A DNA stretch of 20,779 nt from an uncultured Prevotella sp. (GTDB taxonomy: Bacteria; Bacteroidota; Bacteroidia; Bacteroidales; Bacteroidaceae), in assembly GCA_937916405.1 (NCBI GenBank), contig CALFUF010000128.1, forward strand, positions 1-20,779, given 5' to 3'. Below are positions 1 through 6,802 of the stretch, piece after piece. The translations under genes were made by a program, and so were the position numbers. The notes under the pieces are model-generated. The model did not search any database and was not told where the DNA came from. It saw only the letters and a list, made by a program, of their open reading frames with translations. How positions within the stretch are numbered: position 1 is the stretch's first letter; each line of letters begins with the position of its first letter.

Positions 1-289
1 TCTTCACGCCCTCGGCTCCTAAAGCGGAACTTAATGCGAGGGAATTGATGACAGTAGCACACATACCCATCTGGTCGCCTTTCACACGATCGAAGCCTTT
101 CTGCGAGCCACTCAGTCCACGGAAGATATTACCACCACCTATGACAATACCAATCTGGACACCCATCTCACTCACTTCCTTGATCTGACGGGCATAGTCA
201 CTCAGACGCTCCGGGTCGATGCCATAACCCTGTTTTCCCATCAAGCTCTCGCCTGAGAGCTTCAAAAGGATTCTCTTAAATCTTGCCAT
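1..289 (-). CDS. pyrH: UMP kinase, 3' part cut by window edge
   Basis: Uridylate kinase phosphorylates UMP to UDP in cytoplasmic pyrimidine synthesis. Only the N-terminal 96 residues are in the window, about 40% of the usual ~235. The protein opens MARFKRILLKLSGESLMG, the typical bacterial PyrH start with the nucleotide-binding lysine and the KLSGE loop. It continues with VIGGGNIFRG near residue 52 and DQMGMCATVINSLAL near residue 73, both family hallmarks of the amino-acid-kinase fold. The start ATG (complement of 287-289) is preceded by an A-rich AAAGAAGAATT context rather than a clear Shine-Dalgarno. It lies 57 nt downstream of birA on the same strand and probably shares its transcript. 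The identification is secure; the C-terminal half cannot be judged. Confidence 0.96.
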   Translation of the reverse strand, partial: MARFKRILLKLSGESLMGKQGYGIDPERLSDYARQIKEVSEMGVQIGIVIGGGNIFRGLSGSQKGFDRVKGDQMGMCATVINSLALSSALGAEGVK

Positions 290-306
290 AATTCTTCTTT
301 TTTTAA

Positions 307-344
307 TTCGTTATTTCGATGTTTCGTTATTTTCGAGATTTCGA
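307..344. repeat. Short imperfect tandem repeat in the birA-pyrH spacer
   Basis: On the plus strand TTCGTTATTTCGA (307-319) is followed 16 nt later by TTCGTTATTTTCGA (323-336) and a partial third TTTCGA (339-344). It fills most of the 57-nt spacer between the birA stop and the pyrH start. Function is unknown. It resembles in style, not in sequence, the ACTATA repeats before holB and the RicT gene. Confidence 0.6.
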
Positions 345-346
345 GG

Positions 347-1048
347 TCACATGACAAACTGCACTTCTTTAAACGCATAGCGGCGCTCCTGTCCGTTGTC
401 ATCACACAGCACCAGAAGACCATTGTCCTCTACATCCACTATCTCCGCCATGAAGGGACCGTCCTTATCGACATAGGGATGAAAGCTTTTGCGACGGTAT
501 AACATAGACAGGTATTCCTCCTTATTATATTTACCTAAATACTCCTCGAAAGCACCAAGAATCTCTGTCAACAACTGCTCACAGTCTGTCTCCTGCTCAC
601 AGATCTGCCACATAGACACAGGGTTGGGCGCATCGCTTTGGAAGACACGCTGGTTAATATTCAGTCCTATCCCGATGATACAGTCTTTCACACTATTACC
701 CGTCAGGGTGTTCTCTATCAGGATACCACCAATCTTACCATCACGCCAGTATATATCATTGGGCCATTTAATACTCAGTTGACCAATATATTCCCCCAGC
801 ACCTTACAAATGGCAAGTGAGATCGCCATCGATATGCGGAACTGCTTGTGAGCCCGTATACCGCTGGGATGCAGGAGCATAGAGAAAGTCAGGTTCTTAC
901 CCCGTTCGCTCTCCCAGTGGTTCGTGCCACACCCACGTCCTGCCGTCTGGTAGTCTGCCCAGACAACCACATTCCCCTTTCCGCCCCGCTCACGAAGCCA
1001 TTGGTTGGTGGAGTCTGTCTCTGCAATATGTATTATTTCCCATTCCAT
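347..1048 (-). CDS. birA: Biotin--[acetyl-CoA-carboxylase] ligase, short form without DNA-binding domain
   Basis: This enzyme activates biotin with ATP to biotinyl-5'-AMP and attaches it to the biotin carrier lysine of carboxylases. The 233-aa protein consists of the BPL/LplA catalytic domain plus a short C-terminal domain. The biotin/ATP loop appears as GRGCGTNHW (residues 37-45), a variant of the usual GRGRxGRxW. KWPND (94-98), KIGGILIE (105-112) and GIGLN (126-130) complete the active site. There is no N-terminal helix-turn-helix, so it cannot be a BirA-type biotin repressor and is a group I ligase. The ATG is immediately downstream of a TAATTTTG promoter box, predicting an almost leaderless transcript. 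It is divergent from tadA across 36 bp and is followed by pyrH. Confidence 0.95.
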   Translation of the reverse strand: MEWEIIHIAETDSTNQWLRERGGKGNVVVWADYQTAGRGCGTNHWESERGKNLTFSMLLHPSGIRAHKQFRISMAISLAICKVLGEYIGQLSIKWPNDIYWRDGKIGGILIENTLTGNSVKDCIIGIGLNINQRVFQSDAPNPVSMWQICEQETDCEQLLTEILGAFEEYLGKYNKEEYLSMLYRRKSFHPYVDKDGPFMAEIVDVEDNGLLVLCDDNGQERRYAFKEVQFVM

Positions 1049-1049
1049 G

Positions 1050-1080
1050 TTGCAAAATTACAAAAAAAGTCGTAATTTTG
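1050..1080 (+). promoter_or_regulatory. Predicted tadA promoter (plus-strand half of palindrome)
   Basis: TTG at 1050-1052, a 20-nt spacer and TAATTTTG at 1073-1080 fit the Bacteroidota consensus. The tadA ATG at 1085 lies 4 nt past the box, leaving no room for a leader or ribosome-binding site. Arms 1046-1061 and 1072-1087 form a perfect 16-bp inverted repeat around a 10-nt spacer, so this promoter and the birA promoter are mirror images on the same bases. Confidence 0.75.
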
Positions 1081-1083
1081 CAA
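1053..1083 (-). promoter_or_regulatory. Predicted birA promoter (minus-strand half of palindrome)
   Basis: Read on the minus strand, a TTG (complement of 1081-1083) is followed after 20 nt by TAATTTTG (complement of 1053-1060). This matches the Bacteroidota vegetative promoter TTTG-N19-21-TAnnTTTG. The birA ATG begins 4 nt after the box, so transcription should start at or next to the start codon. It occupies the same DNA as the tadA promoter. Confidence 0.75.
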
Positions 1084-1084
1084 C

Positions 1085-1537
1085 ATGACAGCAGAAGAAC
1101 AACAAAAAAAAGACGAGCAGTATATGAGGAAGGCTCTTGCGGAAGCACGGCAGGCTTTCGAGGAGGGGGAGATTCCCATTGGTGCCGTCATTGTTTGCCA
1201 GGACCATATCATTGCCAGGGCACATAACCTGACAGAGACGTTGCGTGATGTCACTGCTCATGCTGAGATGCAGGCAATCACTGCCGCTGCCAATGAGCTG
1301 GGAGGGAAATACCTGACAGACTGCACCCTTTATGTCACCATAGAGCCTTGCACGATGTGCGCAGGTGCCCTTGGATGGTCACAAATCAGTCGTATCGTCT
1401 ATGGGGCAGAAGACGAAAAACGGGGCTACCAGTTGTATGCCCCGCATGCGCTCCATCCCAAGACTTCCGTCACCAAGGGAATATTAGAAAAGGAATGCAG
1501 AGCGCTGATTCAGGATTTCTTCAAGAGCAAGCGCTAA
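1085..1537 (+). CDS. tadA: tRNA-specific adenosine deaminase
   Basis: TadA deaminates adenosine-34 to inosine in the tRNA-Arg anticodon wobble position. The 150-aa protein is a single cytidine/deoxycytidylate-deaminase domain of normal length. Zinc ligands and catalytic Glu are visible as HAE (H59, E61) and PCTMC (C89, C92). The N-terminal EGEIPIGAVIV stretch is typical of TadA. The start ATG follows directly after the promoter box, implying a leaderless mRNA. An ATG farther downstream would remove part of the first helix. The gene converges on the response-regulator gene with only 19 nt between stop codons and no visible terminator. Other nucleoside deaminases of this fold are possible, but the PIGAVIV and HAEMQAI context favours TadA. 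Confidence 0.94.
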   Translation: MTAEEQQKKDEQYMRKALAEARQAFEEGEIPIGAVIVCQDHIIARAHNLTETLRDVTAHAEMQAITAAANELGGKYLTDCTLYVTIEPCTMCAGALGWSQISRIVYGAEDEKRGYQLYAPHALHPKTSVTKGILEKECRALIQDFFKSKR

Positions 1538-1556
1538 GCATTCTCCCACCTTTATC

Positions 1557-1907
1557 TTATATATACTTCGCTATTGTCTCCAGACAAAGCTTACTGCTGA
1601 CAGGTTTCGACATGAAGTCGTTACAACCTGCACTTATCGCATCCTCTTTATCTGTATCAAAGGCATTCGCTGTCAAGGCGATAATAGGCATCGACGGATT
1701 CTTTGCCTTGATCTGACGAGTAGCCTCCAAGCCGTCTATCACAGGCATCTGCAAATCCATAAGTATCAAGTCCGGTTTCTCTGTATCAGCCATGTCCACC
1801 GCCTCCTGGCCATTATGAGCCCTTACGAACTCATAATGCTTTTTCAGGATATACGTCATCAGCATATAGTTGCTGTCATTATCTTCTGCTATTAATACTT
1901 TCCTCAT
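1557..1907 (-). CDS. Single-domain (receiver-only) response regulator
   Basis: The 116-aa protein is one CheY-like receiver domain and nothing else. Acidic residues E8 and D9, phospho-acceptor D51 (in LMDLQMPVIDG), switch T79 (in ALTANAF) and K101 (in SKPV) are all present, so it should be phosphorylatable. There is no DNA-binding or enzymatic output domain. The sequence resembles the C-terminal receivers of hybrid histidine kinases, so it may act by protein contact or as a phosphorelay shuttle. No kinase is nearby. It lies 35 nt downstream of the sugar transporter on the same strand and is probably cotranscribed with it, but a functional link is not shown. Its start ATG has an A-rich upstream context. 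Confidence 0.9.
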   Translation of the reverse strand: MRKVLIAEDNDSNYMLMTYILKKHYEFVRAHNGQEAVDMADTEKPDLILMDLQMPVIDGLEATRQIKAKNPSMPIIALTANAFDTDKEDAISAGCNDFMSKPVSSKLCLETIAKYI

Positions 1908-1942
1908 ATTACGATTCTTTTATCATGATTGTTGTTTATTTC

Positions 1943-3454
1943 TCAGATGATGCCTGTGGGGCCTTGAGGCTCCTGTCCAGGAACGTATGCCCTCCATCTC
2001 CATAACTTAGTCATGTCCTCGAGAGACTTGCCCTTGGTCTCTGGAACGAGTCTCCAGACAAACAGGGCGGCAATCACACAGATGGCGCCATAGAGTCCGT
2101 AGGTGAACCAATGTCCAAAGTCATCACCCTCTGTCAGATGCATATTGAACATGGGCACGAAGGTCGAGCTGACGATGAAATTGAAGATCCACTGGAATGC
2201 GACAGCGATAGCGACAGCGGCACCACGGATGGTATTGGGGAATATCTCCGCGATGAGCACCCAGCAGATGGGTCCCCAAGAGAACATGAAGGATGCGGAA
2301 TATACCATAATACTAATGGCTGTCACCATCTCCAGACCAGCCTTACCAAAGGTAACGGCAACACCAAAGGCGCCCAGTGCCATACCCAGTGAGCCCCAGA
2401 TGAGCAGGGGCTTACGTCCCAGTCTCTCAACAGTGAAGATGGCTACCAAGGTAAACATGATGTTGATGATACCCATGAATACTGTGATGACCATCGGGTT
2501 CTCCATACCCATATCACCAAAGATACGTGGAGCATAGTAGAGGACGGCATTGATACCTACTGCCTGCTGGAAGACGGAGAGCATGATGCCGATGAAGATA
2601 CACATCGCGCCATAGGACATCAGCTTCTCTGTCTTCTGCACCAAGGTCTCCTTGATGGCATGCAGGATAAACTCACCACGATCGGTGCCGTTGATTTTAA
2701 CAAGAATCTCAAGGGCTTTCTCGTCCTTTCCGATAGAGACAAGGTATCTGGGTGTCTCAGGAACGAAGCAAATCAACAGGGCAAAGAGTCCTGCCGGCAC
2801 AGCCTCACTTCCGAACATATAACGCCAACCAGTGGTAACGGTCCATTGAGCGGCTGGGTTAATGGCTGCTATTCCCTTACCCATTTCCTCCACCAACGGC
2901 TGGATATGATCCCCTAAGATGAAGAAGTTCACGAAATAGACAACCAACTGTCCGAAGATAATCGCGAACTGGTTACAGCTGACCAGCATACCACGGATAT
3001 TTGAAGGAGCCACCTCACTGATATACATAGGACAGATCGCTGAGGCAAGTCCCACACCAATACCACCTATCACTCGATAGATGTTAAACATGATAAGCAG
3101 GGAGTAGGTCGGGGTTCCATAATCAAAGAAAAGGAACTCAGGGTCCATACTTCCCAATGCGGAGATGAGGAACAGGAGACCTGCGACAACCAGTGAGCGC
3201 TTACGCCCAAAGTTGGTGGCAAGGTATCCTGAGAACGCGGAGCCGATGATACATCCTATCAGAGCGGAGGCTGACGTAAAGCCATGCCACCCGTTCGTAT
3301 AGGTGAAGTCCTGTGCTTCTGAGAAAAAAGCCTGAAGACCTTTCTCCGCTCCAGAGATCACTGCTGTATCATATCCAAACAACAGACCACCTAAGACGGC
3401 GACCAGTACAATAGAAAACAGGTAGGACGAACTACCCCTCTTTTGATATTCCAT
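1943..3454 (-). CDS. MFS sugar porter (XylE-type sugar:H+ symporter)
   Basis: This 503-aa inner-membrane protein belongs to the sugar porter family of the major facilitator superfamily. Visible signatures are GGLLFGYDTAVISGA (residues 22-36), the loop 2-3 motif GRKRS, PETPRYLVS after TM6, ERLGRKPLL in the second half and the C-terminal VPETKGKSLEDM. About twelve hydrophobic segments are apparent. A long polar segment before the central half (HIQPLVEEMGKGI) resembles the extended loop of XylE-like xylose porters. The gene is divergent from a secreted arabinofuranosidase, so arabinose or xylose uptake is a reasonable inference, but substrate cannot be read from sequence. The ATG is preceded by AAAACAAGAAT. 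It appears to head a two-gene unit with the receiver protein. Confidence 0.92.
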   Translation of the reverse strand: MEYQKRGSSSYLFSIVLVAVLGGLLFGYDTAVISGAEKGLQAFFSEAQDFTYTNGWHGFTSASALIGCIIGSAFSGYLATNFGRKRSLVVAGLLFLISALGSMDPEFLFFDYGTPTYSLLIMFNIYRVIGGIGVGLASAICPMYISEVAPSNIRGMLVSCNQFAIIFGQLVVYFVNFFILGDHIQPLVEEMGKGIAAINPAAQWTVTTGWRYMFGSEAVPAGLFALLICFVPETPRYLVSIGKDEKALEILVKINGTDRGEFILHAIKETLVQKTEKLMSYGAMCIFIGIMLSVFQQAVGINAVLYYAPRIFGDMGMENPMVITVFMGIINIMFTLVAIFTVERLGRKPLLIWGSLGMALGAFGVAVTFGKAGLEMVTAISIMVYSASFMFSWGPICWVLIAEIFPNTIRGAAVAIAVAFQWIFNFIVSSTFVPMFNMHLTEGDDFGHWFTYGLYGAICVIAALFVWRLVPETKGKSLEDMTKLWRWRAYVPGQEPQGPTGII

Positions 3455-3492
3455 ATTCTTGTTTTAATGTTAGTGGCTTTCTTAATTAAATA

Positions 3493-3500
3493 CAAAAGTA
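3493..3500 (-). promoter_or_regulatory. Predicted -7 box for the sugar porter gene
   Basis: The minus strand reads TACTTTTG here (plus-strand CAAAAGTA), matching TAnnTTTG, 38 nt before the transporter ATG. No TTTG is found at the right distance upstream, which may indicate dependence on an activator. The intergenic region (3455-3587) is shared with the divergent arabinofuranosidase promoter. Confidence 0.5.
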
Positions 3501-3519
3501 ATGCTTTTTTGCCAATTTC

Positions 3520-3551
3520 TTTGTATATCTACAACTTTTTAACTAATTTTG
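3520..3551 (+). promoter_or_regulatory. Predicted promoter of the arabinofuranosidase gene
   Basis: TTTG at 3520-3523, exactly 20 nt, then TAATTTTG at 3544-3551 is a full match to the Bacteroidota vegetative promoter. It predicts a start near 3555-3557 and a 5' leader of about 30 nt before the ATG at 3588. Confidence 0.75.
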
Positions 3552-3587
3552 TCGGTAGAAATGTGTAACTACCTAAAAATATACCAA

Positions 3588-5579
3588 ATGAAAAAGAAAC
3601 TACTGATTTGTGCTCTTACTTTGTCTACTGCTCTTTCGTCTTTTGGACAGACGAATATTATAGACGTGAATACGAAAAAGTTGGGAGCACCTATCCAATC
3701 TACGATGTATGGCATTTTCTTTGAGGACATCAACTTCGCCGCTGATGGTGGATTGTATGGTGAACTCGTCAAGAACCGCTCCTTTGAGTTCCCACAGGAA
3801 CTGATGGGATGGCAGACCTTTGGCTGTGTGGATGTGGAGAACGACGGTCCCTTTGAGCGTTGTCCGCATTACGTGGTCCTCTCCGACCCTGGTCATAAGG
3901 AGCGTCGCTCCGGTCTGGTGAACGAGGGATACTTCGGCATTGGTGTCGAGAAAGGGGAGGCGTACCGTTTCTCCGTATGGGCAAAGGCTCCCAAAGGGGA
4001 GGCTGCCATCCGTGTCCAGCTGATTGACGAGAACTCGATGGATGAGAAACAGGAGTTTGTGGAGGAGGAGATAACCATCACCGGGTCTGAGTGGAAGAAA
4101 TACACAACCACGCTGACATCTCCCAAGAAAGACAAGCAGGCTAAGCTGCGTATCTTCCTGAAAGGTACCAACAGTGTCGCTTTGGAGCATATCTCCCTCT
4201 TCCCTGTCAATACCTTCAAGAATCGTGAGAACGGTATGCGTCGCGACCTCGCACAGGCTCTTGCCGACCTCAAGCCAGGCATCTTCCGCTTCCCTGGAGG
4301 TTGTATCGTGGAGGGTACCGACCTTGCCACCCGCTATCAGTGGAAGAACACCTTGGGACCTGTGGAGAACCGTCCGCTCAATGGTAACCGCTGGGAGCAT
4401 ACCTTCGACTACCGCTATTATCCTGATTACTTCCAGAGTTATGGTTTGGGATTCTTCGAGTTCTTCCAGCTCTCTGAGGACATCGGCGCAGAGCCACTGC
4501 CTATCTTGAGCGTTGGTCTCTCTTGTCAGTACCAGAACTGGGAGGACGAGCATGCACATGTTCCCATGGACGAGTTACAGCCATATATTGATGACTGCCT
4601 CGACCTCATCGAGTTCGCCAATGGTCCTGTGAGCAGCAAATGGGGTAAGATCCGTGCGGAGATGGGACATCCCGCTCCTTTCAACATGAAGTATATAGGT
4701 GTGGGTAACGAGCAGTGGGGCGAGTTCTACTATGAGCGTCTGAAGCCCTTCGTTGCCGCCATCCGTGCCAAGTATCCCCATATCAAGATTGTAGGTACCA
4801 GTGGTCCTGTACCAGAGGACAAGCCAGACAACACCTATCGCTTCGAGGACGGCTGGAAGGCAATGAAAGCCCAGAAAGCCGACTTGGTCGACGAGCACTA
4901 CTACCGCAACGAGGAGTGGTTCCTGACTCACGGACTGCGCTATGACTCCTATGACCGTAAGGGTCCGAAAGTATTCGCTGGCGAGTATGCCTGCCATGGA
5001 GAGGGGAAGAAATGGAACCACTACGAGGCGGCTATCCTGGAGGCAGCCTTCATGACGGGCTTCGAGCGTAATGCGGATATCGTTCACATGACGACACCCG
5101 CCCCGCTCTTCTCCCACGTGGACGGCTGGCAGTGGCGCCCTGACCAGATCTGGTACGACAATACGGACATGTTCAAGACCGTCAGCTACTACGTGCAGCA
5201 GATGTACAGTACCAATGCTGGCACCAATGTCCTCTCCCTGACGATGGATAAGAAACCTGTTGCCAACCAGCCAGGACAGAACGGACTCTTCGCCTCTGCC
5301 GCCTTTGACAGTAAGACGGGGGAGGTCATCATCAAGATTGCCAATACCTCGAAGCAGAAGCAGGCTGTCACCTTCAACCTCTCCAACATCAAGGGAGAGC
5401 GCACGGCTAAGACCCTCACGCTCTGCCACGACGGCATGGATGACGAGAACTCCATCTGCAAACCCGAGTTGATTACACCTAAGACAGGAACGGCTCAAGT
5501 GTCAGCTGGAAGCAAGTCCTCAACCCTTAACGACGAGCTCCCACCCATGTCATTCCGCATCTATCGTTTTGCAATCTAA
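3588..5579 (+). CDS. Secreted alpha-L-arabinofuranosidase, GH51
   Basis: This enzyme releases terminal arabinofuranose from arabinan or arabinoxylan side chains. From the chosen ATG the protein is 663 aa. A signal peptide covers about residues 1-20 (MKKKLLICAL start, hydrophobic core, cleavage likely before Q21), so it is exported. A carbohydrate-binding-like beta domain (about 70-195) precedes the GH51 TIM barrel. The acid/base Glu is E375 in GNEQWG and the nucleophile is E466 in FAGEYAC. A C-terminal beta domain ends at PPMSFRIYRF. The frame opens earlier at a TTG at 3549, but that lies inside the promoter -7 box, and the M at 3588 starts a proper signal peptide. The gene is divergent from a sugar porter. 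Length and architecture match multi-domain GH51 enzymes rather than the ~500-aa intracellular type. Confidence 0.93.
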   Translation: MKKKLLICALTLSTALSSFGQTNIIDVNTKKLGAPIQSTMYGIFFEDINFAADGGLYGELVKNRSFEFPQELMGWQTFGCVDVENDGPFERCPHYVVLSDPGHKERRSGLVNEGYFGIGVEKGEAYRFSVWAKAPKGEAAIRVQLIDENSMDEKQEFVEEEITITGSEWKKYTTTLTSPKKDKQAKLRIFLKGTNSVALEHISLFPVNTFKNRENGMRRDLAQALADLKPGIFRFPGGCIVEGTDLATRYQWKNTLGPVENRPLNGNRWEHTFDYRYYPDYFQSYGLGFFEFFQLSEDIGAEPLPILSVGLSCQYQNWEDEHAHVPMDELQPYIDDCLDLIEFANGPVSSKWGKIRAEMGHPAPFNMKYIGVGNEQWGEFYYERLKPFVAAIRAKYPHIKIVGTSGPVPEDKPDNTYRFEDGWKAMKAQKADLVDEHYYRNEEWFLTHGLRYDSYDRKGPKVFAGEYACHGEGKKWNHYEAAILEAAFMTGFERNADIVHMTTPAPLFSHVDGWQWRPDQIWYDNTDMFKTVSYYVQQMYSTNAGTNVLSLTMDKKPVANQPGQNGLFASAAFDSKTGEVIIKIANTSKQKQAVTFNLSNIKGERTAKTLTLCHDGMDDENSICKPELITPKTGTAQVSAGSKSSTLNDELPPMSFRIYRFAI

Positions 5580-5636
5580 GTTAAATTGCAGAGCAATCTA
5601 AGTTAAATTGCAGAGCAATCTAAGCTAAATTGCAAC
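5571..5636 (+). repeat. Three tandem 22-bp repeats beginning inside the arabinofuranosidase stop region
   Basis: Copies lie at 5571-5592, 5593-5614 (identical) and 5615-5636 (three changes). The first copy contains the last two codons and the stop of the GH51 gene (GCA ATC TAA), so each copy repeats an Ala-Ile-stop string. The core GCAATCTAAGTTAAATTGC is a near-palindrome with one mismatch per arm. It looks like tandem duplication of the gene's 3' end. Confidence 0.9.
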
Positions 5637-5655
5637 AACGGAAATCATCAATAAC

Positions 5656-5698
5656 AACAACAGCCTTGCTTGATAACAGGAAAAGCAAGGCTGTTGTT
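5656..5698 (+). terminator. Strong hairpin, probable GH51 transcript end
   Basis: Arms 5656-5671 (AACAACAGCCTTGCTT) and 5683-5698 are a perfect 16-bp inverted repeat with an 11-nt loop. The stem is unusually stable, but no T-run follows (CATACCTG), so it may act as an mRNA 3'-end stabiliser or weak terminator rather than a classical intrinsic terminator. Confidence 0.55.
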
Positions 5699-5740
5699 CA
5701 TACCTGAACACCATCGGAGAAAGGAAAAGTCAAGGCAAAA

Positions 5741-5772
5741 TTTGGCTATTTGCCATAATCTTCGTAATTTTG
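5741..5772 (+). promoter_or_regulatory. Predicted metF promoter
   Basis: TTTG at 5741-5744, a 20-nt spacer and TAATTTTG at 5765-5772 match the Bacteroidota consensus in full. Transcription should begin around 5776-5778, giving a leader of about 20 nt. I see no SAM or cobalamin riboswitch-sized element between the hairpin and the start codon. Confidence 0.75.
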
Positions 5773-5797
5773 TAGCGTATTGTATAGATACGTGATT

Positions 5798-6754
5798 ATG
5801 ACAGTAGCAGATTATATCAAACAAGATACTGGCGAGAGACGCTTCTCCTTTGAGGTATTGCCTCCACTGAAAGGTAATGGGACGGAGACTCTTTTCCAGA
5901 CGATTGACAAATTGGTGGAGTTCAACCCTGCGTTTATCAATATCACCACGCACCACTCGGAATATGTCTATAAAGAACTGGAGAACGGGCAGTTTGAACG
6001 CCACCGCATTCGTCGCCGACCAGGGACTATCGCCATCGCCGCCGCTATCCAGCATCGTTACGATATCCCTGTTGAGCCACATGTGATATGTAGTGGCACG
6101 ACCATCGAGCAGACTGAGTATGAGTTACTCGACCTGCAGTTCTTAGGTATACGGAACTTGATGCTGCTACGAGGTGACAAGGCTAAGGAGGACAGTCGTT
6201 TCACTCCCACCCCCGGGGGTCATGCCCATACCACGGACCTCATCAAACAGGTGGTGCGCTTTAATGAGGGGTACTTTGCCGACGGCACTCCCATCAAGCA
6301 CCCTGGCGCCAAGTTCGACTTTGGCGTTGCCTGTTATCCTGAGAAACATGAGGAGGCTCCCAACTTGGAGCGTGACATGGAGTATCTGAAACAGAAGCAA
6401 GACTTAGGAGCCCAGTATGCCGTGACCCAGTTGTTCTACGACAACGAGAAATATTTCTCTTTTGTGGAGAAGGCTCGCCAGATGGGAATCACCATTCCCA
6501 TCATACCTGGTATCAAGCCCATGGCGAAACTGAGTCAGCTGACAGTAGTACCCAAGACGTTCCATTGTGACATCCCAGAGGCTCTTGCCAAGGAGATTGT
6601 GAAGTGTAAGACAGACGAGCAGGCTCGCCAACTGAGTATCGAATGGACCTCCCACCAGTGTCAGGAGCTCTACGAGCATGGTGTCAAGAACATCCATTTC
6701 TATACGGTATCCGCTGTCGACTCCGTCGCAGAAATCACCAAACGGTTACTATAA
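5798..6754 (+). CDS. metF: 5,10-methylenetetrahydrofolate reductase
   Basis: MetF reduces 5,10-methylene-THF to 5-methyl-THF with an FAD cofactor, supplying the methyl group for methionine synthesis. The 318-aa protein is a TIM barrel of normal bacterial length. FSFEVLPP (residues 17-24) holds the conserved catalytic-region Glu. LMLLRGD, FGVACYPEKH, AVTQLFYDNEKY and IPGIKPM follow in the expected order, and NIHFYTVSA is close to the C-terminus. The frame extends back to a TTG at 5780, but that codon is within a few nt of the predicted transcription start. The ATG at 5798 begins the conserved protein, so it is preferred. It leads the run metF-holB-ricT-gldH, with holB 48 nt downstream. Confidence 0.95.
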   Translation: MTVADYIKQDTGERRFSFEVLPPLKGNGTETLFQTIDKLVEFNPAFINITTHHSEYVYKELENGQFERHRIRRRPGTIAIAAAIQHRYDIPVEPHVICSGTTIEQTEYELLDLQFLGIRNLMLLRGDKAKEDSRFTPTPGGHAHTTDLIKQVVRFNEGYFADGTPIKHPGAKFDFGVACYPEKHEEAPNLERDMEYLKQKQDLGAQYAVTQLFYDNEKYFSFVEKARQMGITIPIIPGIKPMAKLSQLTVVPKTFHCDIPEALAKEIVKCKTDEQARQLSIEWTSHQCQELYEHGVKNIHFYTVSAVDSVAEITKRLL

Positions 6755-6790
6755 ACTATAGCCACCATCGTCACTATAGCCACTATAAAA
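6748..6790 (+). repeat. 9-nt-period ACTATA repeat before holB
   Basis: ACTATAGCC (6755-6763), a degenerate unit (6764-6772), ACTATAGCC (6773-6781) and ACTATAAAA (6782-6790) form a 9-nt array. An extra ACTATA overlaps the metF stop at 6748-6753. It fills the 48-nt spacer and ends in the A-rich AAGAAT preceding the holB ATG. Confidence 0.85.
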
Positions 6791-6802
6791 AACAAAAAGA
6801 AT

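Noticed and set aside
3549..3587. Upstream TTG start for the GH51 gene
   Set aside because: It lies within the TAATTTTG promoter box, and only the ATG at 3588 gives a normal signal peptide.
3588..3660. GH51 enzyme as a lipoprotein (Cys at residue 8)
   Set aside because: The Cys is too near the N-terminus for a lipobox; cleavage near residue 20 before Gln fits a standard signal peptide.
3600..4559. Long minus-strand open frame (319 codons) inside the GH51 gene
   Set aside because: Antisense shadow of a clear enzyme gene in GC-richer DNA; its translation shows no recognisable domain or start context. The same applies to 4575-5498, 6890-7426, 7824-8516 and 14311-14922.
5580..5797. Riboswitch upstream of metF
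   Set aside because: The region is accounted for by repeats, a simple hairpin and a promoter; the leader after the predicted start is about 20 nt.
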